This document shows, one piece after another, positions 1 to 8,628 of a stretch of DNA of 64,000 nt. Origin of the DNA: Gammaproteobacteria bacterium (GTDB lineage Bacteria > Pseudomonadota > Gammaproteobacteria > Chromatiales > Chromatiaceae); contig JAGRGQ010000003.1 of the NCBI GenBank assembly GCA_020445405.1, positions 62,001-126,000 on the forward strand, in the 5' to 3' direction. Each line of letters begins with the position of its first letter. The stretch's first letter is position 1. The notes under the pieces were generated by a model. That model was not told the DNA's origin, did no database searches, and saw nothing but the letters and a program-made list of their open reading frames with translations. The translations under genes were made by a program, and so were the position numbers.

Positions 1-285
1 CTTCTCTTTCGGCACTTCCGTTGCGCTGCTCAGGTACACTTTTTCGTAGGCGGCTATCACCTCCGAGAGGGCGATCCAGGCAAAATCCTGCTGCTCGCTT
101 GCACCCGCTTCGGAGACCATCTGAACCAGTCGGGAGAGGGCACCACCGCTCTCGCGGGAAACGCTCCCGGCGAAAGCCATGGCTGCCGGCAACAGCAGTA
201 CCGGCAGTAACAGCAGCAGACAGCAACGCGCACTGAAGCGCCTGCCGCTGCGGCGGGCGGGCGCTGGTCCGGGCAGCGGACTCAT
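1..285 (-). CDS. Exported protein of unknown function, C-terminus cut by window edge
   Basis: An open minus-strand frame of 95 codons starts with ATG at 285 and runs off the left edge without a stop. The N-terminus has an arginine-rich stretch (residues 11-20), a Cys-Cys-Leu5 hydrophobic core (residues 21-33) and an Ala-x-Ala-like cleavage site near AMAFAG (residues 35-40), which is a signal peptide. The mature part visible (residues 41-95) is polar and looks helical, with no motif I recognise. It diverges from the RND efflux genes on the other strand. I cannot name the family from this fragment; the coding call rests on the clear signal peptide and the uninterrupted frame. Confidence 0.6.
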   Translation of the reverse strand, partial: MSPLPGPAPARRSGRRFSARCCLLLLLPVLLLPAAMAFAGSVSRESGGALSRLVQMVSEAGASEQQDFAWIALSEVIAAYEKVYLSSATEVPKEK

Positions 286-422
286 GCCGCTGCGCGGCAC
301 GCGAGCGACCCGACGGAAACGGCCTGGATATGCAATTCCTACTCCTGTTATCTGCGGGAAGAAAACTGTCTGCCGCAAAACCGGAACCCCTGTTCGAGCC
401 GAAAGTCCATTGTTAGACTAAG

Positions 423-464
423 GCCTGTCAACCACTGCAGATACCCGGCGAAGTGTTGACAGGC
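423..464. promoter_or_regulatory. Inverted repeat upstream of the RND efflux genes, possible operator
   Basis: Two perfectly complementary 10-base arms, GCCTGTCAAC at 423-432 and GTTGACAGGC at 455-464, are separated by 22 bases and end about 65 bases before the adaptor gene start at 531. RND adaptor/permease operons are often controlled by a repressor binding such a dyad, but no regulator gene is adjacent here, so the operator role is inference. A GTG inside the right arm could in principle extend the adaptor frame upstream. Confidence 0.4.
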
Positions 465-530
465 TCCAATATACCCGATCCCGGCACCCGCGGCGCCGGG
501 ACTCACCAAAACCGGACCCAGCGACGCCAC

Positions 531-1778
531 ATGACCATACGCAGGTTGCTGCCTCTGTTCCTGGCTCTTTTTTTCCTGAGCGCCATCCTCTCCGTGGTCT
601 ATTACAAGCCTGAGGCGAGCAAACGCGGTGCGGAGCCTGCGCCGGTAGTATCGGTTGAGACCCTGACTATCGAGGCAACCGACTACCGGGTCATCGTCAA
701 CTCCTTCGGCCGGGTCGAGCCGCATACCCAGGGACAGCTGATCTCCCAGGTTTCCGGCCAGATCGTCTCTGTGAGTCCGAACTTTCACGATGGCGGTTTT
801 TTTGCGCGGGATGAGATCCTGGTCGGTATCGATTCGCGCGACTATCTGATTCAGGTGGAGATTGCCGCCGCCGAGCTCGCTGACGCCAGGGTAACCTATG
901 CCGAAGAGCAGGTTCTGGCAAAACAGGCGGCGGAGGACCGTAAGAATATCGTTAAAAAAGAGGCCGTTTCCGACTTCGCACTGCACATCCCTCAACTCGC
1001 GGCGGCAAAATCCCGGATTGCCGCCGCCGCTGCCAAACTCGATCAGGCCAGGCTCAATGTGGAGAGGACGCGGATCCGGGCACCCTATTCCGGGCGCATT
1101 CTTGCGAAAAACGTGGATATCGGCGAAGTCGTCCCGGCCAACACCAGCCTGGCCAGAATCTATGCAACGGACCGGGTCGAAATCAGGCTTCCGATAAAAA
1201 ACAGCGAACTCGGTTTTATCGAGCTGCCGGAGCAGTATGTGTCGGGAGAAACGGACGGGCGCAGCAGGACAACCGCGAAAATCGCCAATCGCCTCCTGGG
1301 CGAGGATATCCAGTACTGGCCCGCCACGCTGGTCAGTACCGCGGGCGCCATCGATGAACAGAGCCAACAGCTCTACGTTACGGCCAGAATCGAGCACCCC
1401 TATGCGAGGGACGGCAGCGGCCGCCGCCCGCTTAAAATCGGCCAGTATGTCAGCGCGGAGATAAACGGCAAAACCCTGCACGGTGCGCTGGTGATTCCGA
1501 ATTCATCGGTCTATCAGGGCAGCTACGTCTATCTGTTCAGGGATGGCCTGCTGCAGCGGCGCGAGATTGAAATCGCATGGCAAAACGGCGACGAAGCATT
1601 GATCGGGAAGGGGCTGGCTGCGGGCGATCAGCTGGTGCTGACCCCGCTGGGACAGGTGAGCAGCGGTACCCGGGTGAAACTGCTGAGGGGTGATGACGGG
1701 AAAGCGTTGACGGGCTCGGGAACCGGGCGTCCGGACGCGCCCGGAGAGCAGCACCCGGACGGGAAAAAGTCAGGATGA
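531..1778 (+). CDS. RND efflux periplasmic adaptor (HlyD/MexE-like membrane fusion protein)
   Basis: This 415-residue protein links an inner-membrane RND pump to an outer-membrane channel. Residues 5-22 form one membrane anchor or uncleaved signal. A lipoyl/barrel-sandwich segment follows (around residues 50-110, with GRVEPHTQG and QVSGQI), then an alpha-helical hairpin rich in Ala/Glu (about 105-185), the second lipoyl half (RIRAPYSGRI, GEVVPANTSLARI) and a beta-barrel with a membrane-proximal domain near the end. The ATG at 531 was chosen because it directly precedes the basic-hydrophobic anchor; the frame stays open back to a GTG at 453, but those 26 residues look non-coding. Its TGA overlaps the ATG of the permease gene by three bases, so the two are translationally coupled. 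No TolC-type channel gene is nearby. Confidence 0.9.
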   Translation: MTIRRLLPLFLALFFLSAILSVVYYKPEASKRGAEPAPVVSVETLTIEATDYRVIVNSFGRVEPHTQGQLISQVSGQIVSVSPNFHDGGFFARDEILVGIDSRDYLIQVEIAAAELADARVTYAEEQVLAKQAAEDRKNIVKKEAVSDFALHIPQLAAAKSRIAAAAAKLDQARLNVERTRIRAPYSGRILAKNVDIGEVVPANTSLARIYATDRVEIRLPIKNSELGFIELPEQYVSGETDGRSRTTAKIANRLLGEDIQYWPATLVSTAGAIDEQSQQLYVTARIEHPYARDGSGRRPLKIGQYVSAEINGKTLHGALVIPNSSVYQGSYVYLFRDGLLQRREIEIAWQNGDEALIGKGLAAGDQLVLTPLGQVSSGTRVKLLRGDDGKALTGSGTGRPDAPGEQHPDGKKSG

Positions 1779-4700
1779 TAGCCTGGTTCGCGCGCAATCA
1801 TGTCGCAGCTAACCTGTTGATGGTGACACTGCTGGTTGTGGGACTCCTCTCGCTCTCCAAACGCATTCCGCTGGAGGTGTTTCCCACCCTCGATCCGCAG
1901 CAGGTCAACGTCGCCATAGCGCTGCGGGGCGCAACGCCGGAAGACATGGAGCAGAGCGTCGCCATCCTGGTCGAAGAGGCGATACAGGATCTCGAAGGGG
2001 TGGAACAGATCACCAGTCACTCCGCCGAAGGCACCGCGACCATCGGCATCGAGGTGGATTCCGGCTACGATCCGAGGGAGCTGCTGGCCGATATCAAAAG
2101 CCGCGTGGACGCCATCAACACCTTTCCGGCGGAAGCCGAGAAACCGGTAATCAATCTCGTGACCAGGCGCCGCGAGGTGATTTCCGTCGCCGTCGCCGGC
2201 CCCTACCCGGAGAAGGAGATACGCCAGCTGGCCGAACAGATTCGCGATGACCTGCTGCGCACACCGGGCGTTACCCAGGTGGAACTCGATTCGGTGCGTC
2301 CCTACGAGATCGCTATCGAGGTATCCGAGGAGACGCTGCGCCAATACGGCATTACCCTGCGCCAGGTGGCGGAAACCGTCGCGAAAAACACCCAGGACCT
2401 CTCGGCCGGCAACATCAGGGCGGAGGGCGGCGAGATCCTCATCCGCTCCAAGGGGAAGGCTTACAGCAGGGACCAGTTCGACGAAATAGTCCTGTTGACG
2501 CGCGCGGACGGAAGCCGGGTTCAGGTGAAGGACCTTGCCAGGGTGATCGACGGGTTTGAAGAGAACCCCCTGCGCAGCCGCTTCAACGGCATGCTGGCGG
2601 CGTTCGTCGACGTCTACCGGGTGGGGGACCAGAGTGCGATTGACGTTGCCGACAAAGTTACCGCCTACGTCGAGGGCCGCCAGCGCAATCTTCCCGCAGG
2701 GGTCATCGTCACAACCTGGCGCGACCGTTCCAGAATCGTCAAAAAGCGGCTGCAGACGCTCACCTACAACGCGCTGCAGGGCGGTGCCCTGGTGCTGCTG
2801 CTGTTGACGCTGTTTCTGCGGCCTTCCATCGCTTTCTGGGTCTTCATCGGCATCCCGGTCAGTTTTATGGGCGCTTTCGTCGCAATGCCTCTGTTCGGCG
2901 TCACACTGAATATTTTCAGTCTTTTTGCATTTCTGCTGGTGCTGGGCATCGTGGTGGACGATGCGATCGTTACCGGCGAGAATGTGTACAACCATCTGCG
3001 TCACGCCGAGAACGGCCTGCAGGCAGCTATCAACGGAACCCGGGAGGTTGCGGTTCCGGTCACCTTCGGCGTCCTCACCACGATTGCCGCGTTTCTGCCG
3101 CTCGCCTTTATCGAAGGCACCAGGGGGCTGCTGTTCGCGCAGATCCCGATCGTCGTCATCCCCATCCTGCTGTTCTCGCTGATCGAATCCAAATTCGTGC
3201 TGCCGGCGCATCTGAAGCACGTCAAACTCCGTTCCGGCACATCCGGGAAATGGTGGCTGGAGCGGTTCCAGCAAAAATTTGCGGATGGTTTCGAACACCT
3301 GATACTCAGGTACTACCGGCCGCTGCTCCGGGTTGCGCTGGACAACCGGATGGCGACGCTGATTTTTTTCACCGGCGTGCTGCTGCTGATGCTGACCCTG
3401 ATATTCAGCGGCTGGACCCGGTTCACGTTCTTTCCCCGGGTGCAGAGCGAACTGGCCATTGCGACACTGAGCATGCCCGCCGGCAGCCCTTTCGAAGTGA
3501 CGGACAGATACATCCGGAAGATTACCGACGCCGCGTTCGAACTGAAGAAGCGGCACCGCGAAAGCGAGGGACTGGATGTGATCCTCAACATCCAGTCCAC
3601 CACCGGGTCCGGCGGCCGCACCACGGGTTCCCATACCGGCCGGGTGATGTTCGAGATCGTGCCTCCGGAGGAGCGGCAATCGCAGGTGACCAGTTCCGAA
3701 CTGGTACGCGAGTGGCGCAAGCTGATCGGCATCGTGCCGGGGTCTGAATCGCTTACGTTCAGAGCAGAGATCGGCCGCGTCAACGATCCCATCGATGTCC
3801 AGTTTTCCGGCAACGACTTCTCCACCCTGTCGGAGGTGGCGGAGAAGCTGAAAGCGCAACTGCGGCGCTATCCCTCGGTTTTCGATATCGAGGACAGCCT
3901 CTCGGACGGCAAGGAGGAGCTGCAGGTCGAGTTGAAGGATGAGGCCCATGCACTCGGCTTCAACCGCAGCGATGTCGTGAATCAGATTCGCCACGCCTTC
4001 TACGGCTTTCAGGTTCAGCGGATTCAGCGTGGACGCGACGATGTCAGAGTGATGGTCCGTTATCCGGCTGCGGAGAGAAGATCCATCGCTAATCTTGCCG
4101 ACCAGCGGATCAGCAACGCCAGCGGTCAAAGCGTTCCGCTGAGCCAGGTGGTCGAGCTGCGCCCGGGTAAGAGTCCGACATCAATCATCCGCATCGACAG
4201 ATACCGGACGGTGAGTGTCACCGCGGACGTGGACAAAACCAAGGCCAACATGACCCTGATACAGTCCGAGCTGAGCGATTATCTGGAACAGCTGCTGCTG
4301 CAATATCCCGCCATCAAATACGAGTTTGGCGGTGAGACAAAAGAGCAGCGCGAGTCATTCGGCTCCATGGGCATCGGACTGCTGATCGTCCTGTTCGTCA
4401 TCTACGCGCTGCTGGCGATTCCGTTCAAATCCTACGTGCAGCCGTTTATCGTGATGTCGATCATCCCGTTTGGCGCCATCGGCGCGCTGGGCGGCCACTG
4501 GATCATGAACATGGACCTGACCATGTTGAGCATGCTGGGCATGATGGCGCTGGTCGGCGTGGTGGTAAACGACAGTCTGGTGCTGGTGGATTTCATCAAC
4601 AAGAACCAGGCCGGCATGGGACTGAAGGAGGCGATACTGAGTGCGGGCGTGGCCCGTTTCAGACCGGTCATGCTGACTTCGCTGACCACATTCATCGGCA

Positions 4701-4909
4701 TCATGCCGCTGCTGTTCGAGCAGTCGACCCAGGCGCAGTTTCTAATTCCGATGGCTGTATCGCTCGGCTTCGGTGTGCTCTTCGCCACTTTTACCACGCT
4801 GCTGCTGGTCCCGGTTAATTACATGCTCGTGGAAAACGCCAGATCCGCCTGCAGTCGCCTTTTCCATGGCCGCGCTCCGGAAGCTGCGGTCCGGCGCCTC
4901 CCCGACTGA
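1775..4909 (+). CDS. RND family efflux permease (AcrB/MexF-like)
   Basis: At 1044 residues this is a full-length inner-membrane proton/drug antiporter subunit. The N-terminal membrane helix (residues 10-28) is followed by a large porter domain, a block of helices from about residue 330 to 480 and a second half repeating the plan (helix near 530, porter domain, helices from 860 to 1010). The proton-relay motif GIVVDDAIV lies in the fourth helix with its Asp pair at residues 395-396. The two-Asp motif fits the HAE group rather than heavy-metal exporters, but substrate cannot be read from sequence. The ATG at 1775 overlaps the adaptor stop. The antisense strand shows a very long open frame here (1628-4129) that I regard as a codon-bias shadow. 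Confidence 0.92.
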   Translation: MIAWFARNHVAANLLMVTLLVVGLLSLSKRIPLEVFPTLDPQQVNVAIALRGATPEDMEQSVAILVEEAIQDLEGVEQITSHSAEGTATIGIEVDSGYDPRELLADIKSRVDAINTFPAEAEKPVINLVTRRREVISVAVAGPYPEKEIRQLAEQIRDDLLRTPGVTQVELDSVRPYEIAIEVSEETLRQYGITLRQVAETVAKNTQDLSAGNIRAEGGEILIRSKGKAYSRDQFDEIVLLTRADGSRVQVKDLARVIDGFEENPLRSRFNGMLAAFVDVYRVGDQSAIDVADKVTAYVEGRQRNLPAGVIVTTWRDRSRIVKKRLQTLTYNALQGGALVLLLLTLFLRPSIAFWVFIGIPVSFMGAFVAMPLFGVTLNIFSLFAFLLVLGIVVDDAIVTGENVYNHLRHAENGLQAAINGTREVAVPVTFGVLTTIAAFLPLAFIEGTRGLLFAQIPIVVIPILLFSLIESKFVLPAHLKHVKLRSGTSGKWWLERFQQKFADGFEHLILRYYRPLLRVALDNRMATLIFFTGVLLLMLTLIFSGWTRFTFFPRVQSELAIATLSMPAGSPFEVTDRYIRKITDAAFELKKRHRESEGLDVILNIQSTTGSGGRTTGSHTGRVMFEIVPPEERQSQVTSSELVREWRKLIGIVPGSESLTFRAEIGRVNDPIDVQFSGNDFSTLSEVAEKLKAQLRRYPSVFDIEDSLSDGKEELQVELKDEAHALGFNRSDVVNQIRHAFYGFQVQRIQRGRDDVRVMVRYPAAERRSIANLADQRISNASGQSVPLSQVVELRPGKSPTSIIRIDRYRTVSVTADVDKTKANMTLIQSELSDYLEQLLLQYPAIKYEFGGETKEQRESFGSMGIGLLIVLFVIYALLAIPFKSYVQPFIVMSIIPFGAIGALGGHWIMNMDLTMLSMLGMMALVGVVVNDSLVLVDFINKNQAGMGLKEAILSAGVARFRPVMLTSLTTFIGIMPLLFEQSTQAQFLIPMAVSLGFGVLFATFTTLLLVPVNYMLVENARSACSRLFHGRAPEAAVRRLPD

Positions 4910-5069
4910 CACAATGAGATCGCAGGGCAACGCGCTGAATCATCGAGAAACGACCAGAATCGAATGGGCGGACCAAAACGGAAATTGGAAAAATGTCTGA
5001 AGGGACTATGCTTTATAAATCGGTTTTTCTGCAGGCGCGCCGGGGGGTCGGGCAAAACCCCGGCTCAGA

Positions 5070-5348
5070 ATGAATTTGAAGAATACCCGACAGATATCGA
5101 TGGATTGGAACGCAAATGGATTCAGCTGCGATTTATGGGTGGATCCGCCCGGGCAGCGCTGGGAGGATTTTGTCCACGGCGCAGACGAACTCGTTGCGGT
5201 GCTCGAAGGAGAGTTGGAGTTCGAAATCAATGGTGTCATCAGCCGTTCCAGAATCGGCGAAGAGATTCTTATACCCGCGGGCACGGTGCATTCGGTTCGC
5301 AACATCGGTAAAACAACCGCGAGGTGGCTTTACGGCTACCGCAAATAG
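5070..5348 (+). CDS. Small single-domain cupin protein
   Basis: This is a 92-residue protein made of one short cupin barrel. The pattern GxxxELVAVLEGELEFEING, then a turn and GEEILIPAGTVHSVRNIG, matches the second half of conserved cupin motif 1 and the PAGxxH of motif 2. The motif 1 metal-binding His pair is weak: His appears at FVHGADE and HSVRN only, so metal binding is uncertain. Start is unclear, as ATG codons at 5070 and 5100 both lack a strong ribosome site. It precedes an exported rhodanese gene in the same direction. Role unknown. Confidence 0.7.
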   Translation: MNLKNTRQISMDWNANGFSCDLWVDPPGQRWEDFVHGADELVAVLEGELEFEINGVISRSRIGEEILIPAGTVHSVRNIGKTTARWLYGYRK

Positions 5349-5392
5349 AGACCCCCGGGCTGGTATCAGGCTGTGGAACGGGCAGAGTGTGC

Positions 5393-5845
5393 ATGACTAA
5401 GTTTATCGTGTTGGCGTTTTTGGTCTTACCCTATTCCGGCGCCTGCGCCGAAGACAATCCTGCCATCGAAGCGATGCAGGAGTATCTCGAATTCGCTGAA
5501 TACTCCGAGGGCGCCATCTCCACCGAGCAGCTGGCATCCATTGAGTCGGAGGATATCTTCTTTGTCGATACGAGAAACGCAGCGCAGTTCGCTGCAGGAC
5601 ATATACCGGGTGCAGTGAATATAGAGTGGCGTCAAATATTGACGCGTCGCGATGAGCTCCCCACAGATAGACCGGTAGTTCTCTACTGCGAAACAGGCCT
5701 GCTCTCCTCCAAAGCCCACTTTGCCCTGAAAGTCGCCGGAAGAGAGAATGTAAAAGTGCTATGGGGCGGCTATCTTATGTGGAGTGCGCGGCAGAGTTTC
5801 AATGCTGCGCAAAAGCAGAATAAGCCGCCTGACAGGCAGATGTGA
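5393..5845 (+). CDS. Exported rhodanese-like protein
   Basis: A 150-residue periplasmic single-domain rhodanese (sulfurtransferase). Residues 1-18 form a signal peptide ending in GACAED. The rhodanese fold is shown by the start of strand 1 (FFVDTRNAAQFAAGHIPGAVNIEW) and the active-site loop VLYCETGLLSS, in which Cys99 would carry the persulfide. The loop CETGLLS has no basic residues, unlike many thiosulfate sulfurtransferases. The ATG at 5393 is chosen because it starts the signal peptide; the frame remains open upstream to 5324. The gene sits between a cupin and an ABM-domain gene, and its physiological sulfur donor is unknown. Confidence 0.85.
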   Translation: MTKFIVLAFLVLPYSGACAEDNPAIEAMQEYLEFAEYSEGAISTEQLASIESEDIFFVDTRNAAQFAAGHIPGAVNIEWRQILTRRDELPTDRPVVLYCETGLLSSKAHFALKVAGRENVKVLWGGYLMWSARQSFNAAQKQNKPPDRQM

Positions 5846-5897
5846 TGCGCTGGCAACCAGTCAAGCGCACTGCCGATTCCACCTGGTACTGGAAGCG

Positions 5898-6227
5898 TTG
5901 AGCATACCGGCTGATATCATCGCTGATACACCTGACCCGCCATACTACGCGGTAATTTTCACCTCCGTGCGGACGGAAGGTGACAATGGATATACCGATA
6001 TGGCGGAAAAAATGGTCAAACTTGCCGCGGAACAAAGCGGCTTTCTGGGTATCGAGTCCGCCAGAGAAAATCTGGGTATTACCGTTTCATACTGGTCCGA
6101 TCCCGAGTCCATTAAAAAGTGGAAAGCCGATATCGAGCACCTTGAAGCGCAAAAAACGGGGCGTGAAAAATGGTATGCGGCGTACCGCGTACGCATAGCA
6201 AAGGTCGAGCGTGAGTATGGCATCTGA
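5898..6227 (+). CDS. Antibiotic biosynthesis monooxygenase (ABM) family protein
   Basis: This is a small dimeric alpha/beta-barrel protein. The conserved family stretch begins with ADTPDPPYYAVIFTSVRT and continues through MAEKMVKLAAEQSGFLGIES to SYWSDPESIKKWK, typical of ABM proteins of about 100 residues that act on or detoxify small quinone-like compounds (family knowledge; substrate not known). No ATG lies just ahead of the conserved part. TTG at 5898 gives 109 residues and is my best guess, preceded by GGAAG. A longer frame from GTG 5784 would overlap the rhodanese gene and adds a non-family N-terminus. Confidence 0.75.
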   Translation: MSIPADIIADTPDPPYYAVIFTSVRTEGDNGYTDMAEKMVKLAAEQSGFLGIESARENLGITVSYWSDPESIKKWKADIEHLEAQKTGREKWYAAYRVRIAKVEREYGI

Positions 6228-6283
6228 CTCCCGACTGTGATCTATTGTCCGCCTGTCAGCCATATTCCGGTTTTCGCTTGGTG

Positions 6284-6790
6284 ATGCGGCGCACCATGGC
6301 AAACATGGCGCAGAAAAGTAAGAAAAGCAGGATGATTCGCGCGACTATCTCCGCCTACCTGAAGTTCGGGGTTGCTGCGATACTCTCCGCGGCAATCGTG
6401 TCTCTGATAGTGGGCGGGGAAGCGAGGGTGGTTTTTTTTACGCCGCTGGCCGTCGTGTCTGGTATCAAGTACGGCATCGGGGTCGCGTTGCATATAGGGG
6501 CTATTTTCGCCTTGCCGTTCTGGGCGAGGGCCTTTCGCAAATCATTCTGCCAGGGCAGGATCTGCACTTATCTGGTCAATCACGGCGCTGTACTGGGCTT
6601 TCTGGTCGTGCTGCTCTATCACCTGCCTTCCGCCATGCTGCTGATCGATCTGCCGGCAGAATTTTCGCCGCTGACAGCGTGGTCCACGACCGCCGCGAAT
6701 TTTGTTGCCGGGACGATAGGCGGATATTATTCGGCTCCGGTATTGCGACAGGCCGCGGACGCCGGGGAAACCGGAGACGGCGCGCCTTGA
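6284..6790 (+). CDS. Multi-pass membrane protein of unknown function
   Basis: A 168-residue hydrophobic protein with about four membrane segments: residues 25-43 (FGVAAILSAAIVSLIVGG), about 50-75, about 92-115 and about 122-145. A short basic N-terminus precedes the first helix, and a polar tail rich in Ala, Asp and Gly follows the last. Candidate starts are TTG 6245 and ATG at 6284, 6296, 6305 and 6332; I took 6284, though 6332 follows a purine-rich AAGAAAAGCAGG. I do not recognise a family. Codirectional neighbours are an ABM protein and a BNR propeller gene. Confidence 0.55.
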   Translation: MRRTMANMAQKSKKSRMIRATISAYLKFGVAAILSAAIVSLIVGGEARVVFFTPLAVVSGIKYGIGVALHIGAIFALPFWARAFRKSFCQGRICTYLVNHGAVLGFLVVLLYHLPSAMLLIDLPAEFSPLTAWSTTAANFVAGTIGGYYSAPVLRQAADAGETGDGAP

Positions 6791-6904
6791 TTTTGCGGGG
6801 TCAGCGGCCGGGCACCGCCCGTACGTCGGGAAACAGGCGCACCGCAGGGTCGTGATACGCCGCGGCCGGTGCATGAGTCGACACAAGTAACCGAGGAAAA
6901 ACTG

Positions 6905-8089
6905 ATGTCTGACATGATTCTGTTGGGTACCCGCAAGGGCATAGTGATATTCGATCGCATCAATGACAATTGGCGTCCCCGGCCAATTGCACAAGCGGGT
7001 ATTCCGGTTTGCTATTCGGCACGCGATGCGCGTGACGGTACCCTGTGGGCGTGCCTGGACCATGGCCACTGGGGACCCAAGCTGTCGCGTTCGCAGGACG
7101 GGGGGGCGACATGGAAAGAGATGATGCCGATAAAGTACCCCGAGGGCGCACGCTACATCGTCAAATACCTCCCAACCCCGGATTTCGATCCGGAGTCACC
7201 AACCGCACAGCCGGAGTATGCGGACGCAACCGTATACAAGATCTGGCATATCGCATTCGGCAGTGCGGATCAGCCCGGCAGACTCTATGCCGGCACGATC
7301 CCCGGTGGTCTGTTTGTCAGCGATGATGGCGGCGACAGTTGGGAACTCAACCGGCCGCTGTGGAACCACGACAGCCGCGGCGGCGATCTGTTCGCCGGCG
7401 ATGCGACGAGCGAAAACCGCTGGAGCGGCACGCCCGCGAGTATAGACTATGGCGTGTTCGAGCCCGGTATCCATTCCATCATCGTCGATCCGCGCGACCC
7501 GGACCATATGCATGTGGCGGTATCGTCGGCCGGGGTGATCGAGACCACCGACGGGGGCCGGACATGGGAGGGGCGCAACCGCGGCATGTTGATGGACTAT
7601 TTACCGAACCCGGAAGCGGCATGGGGCCATGACCCGCATTTCGTGACAAGCTGTCCCGGGCAGCCGGACCATCTCTGGCAGCAAAACCACTGCGGTGTAT
7701 TCTACAGTGAGGATGGTGCCAGAAACTGGAAAAAGGTCAGCATGCCCGATGTTGGTGTACGCTTTGGTTTTCCCATCGCGGCGGATGCGAATGACGGACG
7801 TACCGCATGGGTGGTGCCGGCACGCGCGGATTCCGAACGCATGGCGATCGACGGTGGACTCTCCGTTGCACGGACGACCGATGGCGGGCAGTCATGGCAA
7901 TCCTTTCGCAGCGGCCTGCCGCAGGACAACGCCTACGACATCGTCCTGAGGCATGGTCTCGATGTGGCGGGTGAACGTTTGTGTTTTGGCAGCACGACCG
8001 GAAATGTTTACCTGTCGGAAGACCGCGGCGAGTCGTGGCAATGCCTGGGAAACAACTTGCCACCGGTATATTCGGTCCGATTTGGCTGA
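6905..8089 (+). CDS. BNR/Asp-box beta-propeller protein (sialidase-like repeat fold)
   Basis: A 394-residue protein built of Asp-box (BNR) repeats. Six motifs of the form S/T-x-D-x-G-x-x-W are visible, near residues 63 (SQDGGATW), 139 (SDDGGDSW), 213 (TTDGGRTW), 268 (SEDGARNW), 324 (TTDGGQSW) and 371 (SEDRGESW). These mark turns of a six- or seven-bladed propeller. There is no signal peptide, so it is probably cytoplasmic. The ATG at 6905 follows GAGG at good spacing, so this start is firm. The stop lies only five bases ahead of a MoaD/ThiS-like gene, implying one transcript and linked roles. Database names such as exo-alpha-sialidase come from the fold only; I see no evidence for glycosidase activity. 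Confidence 0.85.
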   Translation: MSDMILLGTRKGIVIFDRINDNWRPRPIAQAGIPVCYSARDARDGTLWACLDHGHWGPKLSRSQDGGATWKEMMPIKYPEGARYIVKYLPTPDFDPESPTAQPEYADATVYKIWHIAFGSADQPGRLYAGTIPGGLFVSDDGGDSWELNRPLWNHDSRGGDLFAGDATSENRWSGTPASIDYGVFEPGIHSIIVDPRDPDHMHVAVSSAGVIETTDGGRTWEGRNRGMLMDYLPNPEAAWGHDPHFVTSCPGQPDHLWQQNHCGVFYSEDGARNWKKVSMPDVGVRFGFPIAADANDGRTAWVVPARADSERMAIDGGLSVARTTDGGQSWQSFRSGLPQDNAYDIVLRHGLDVAGERLCFGSTTGNVYLSEDRGESWQCLGNNLPPVYSVRFG

Positions 8090-8094
8090 ACATC

Positions 8095-8373
8095 ATGCCC
8101 ACTGTTAAAATGACGCCACATCTTTACCGGTTCTTTCCACAACTCGAAAACCGGACGATTTCGCTGCCGGACGGCTCCGTTGCCGAAATTTTACGCGCAA
8201 TCGACGAGCTTGCACCAGGCTTTGGCGACTACGTACTGGACGAACATGGCGCGCTGCGCCGGCATGTGAATCTCTGTATCAATGAAACCCTGGTAATCGA
8301 TAGAAAAACACTCTCTGACCGGGTCCGGGATGATGCGACTGTTTACATTTTCCAGGCGTTGAGCGGTGGCTAA
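8095..8373 (+). CDS. MoaD/ThiS family ubiquitin-like protein
   Basis: A 92-residue beta-grasp protein ending in ALSGG. The C-terminal Gly-Gly is the hallmark of MoaD, ThiS and related proteins that are adenylated and thiocarboxylated by an E1-like enzyme to act as sulfur carriers (family knowledge). The pattern ISLPDGSVAEILRAIDELAPGF and NLCINETLVIDRKTLSDRVRDDATVYIFQAL matches this fold. The ATG at 8095 lies five bases after the BNR propeller stop. No MoaE, MoeB/ThiF or JAMM-domain gene is in the window, and moaA is 3 kb away in a separate unit, so this may be a dedicated carrier for the propeller protein rather than molybdopterin synthase. Confidence 0.85.
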   Translation: MPTVKMTPHLYRFFPQLENRTISLPDGSVAEILRAIDELAPGFGDYVLDEHGALRRHVNLCINETLVIDRKTLSDRVRDDATVYIFQALSGG

Positions 8374-8614
8374 AGACAATGCCGCGATGGAGCGGCCGTT
8401 TAATCCGGAGCGCGGTATCCTGCCGACCGAGAGGTTGAAGACGCCTGTTGCCTGGTATGAAATTCATATGGAAGAATCAGATTACGCGAAAGCGTGCCTT
8501 GCGGCGCTTTTCGATGTACAACTTTCAGAACCGGAGTGTTCTGAGGTTACAATGCGGTGCCTCCCGCTGCGCCCCGCGTTGCCGGGTATGACGTTATCCA
8601 GCGAAGAAGATTAG
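8366..8614 (+). pseudogene. N-terminal fragment of a VOC/glyoxalase-like protein
   Basis: An 82-codon frame starts with GTG at 8366, overlapping the end of the MoaD-like gene. Residues 26-53 (starting PVAWYEIHMEESDYAKA) look like the first beta-alpha-beta unit of a vicinal-oxygen-chelate protein, which usually runs to 120-130 residues. Here the reading ends soon after a Pro-rich stretch, so at least half the fold is missing. It may be a decayed gene or a genuine short protein. The call rests on my recognition of a short pattern and is uncertain. Confidence 0.4.
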
Positions 8615-8628
8615 TCCCGAGGACCATC

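Noticed and set aside
1628..4129. 833-codon open frame on the minus strand
   Set aside because: It lies fully antisense to the RND permease and adaptor; its content is Gln/Arg/His-rich shadow sequence without domains. GC-rich codon bias explains it.
6905..8089. True sialidase annotation for the BNR protein
   Set aside because: Asp-boxes only show the propeller fold. There is no signal peptide and no Arg triad or Tyr/Glu pair that I could assign.
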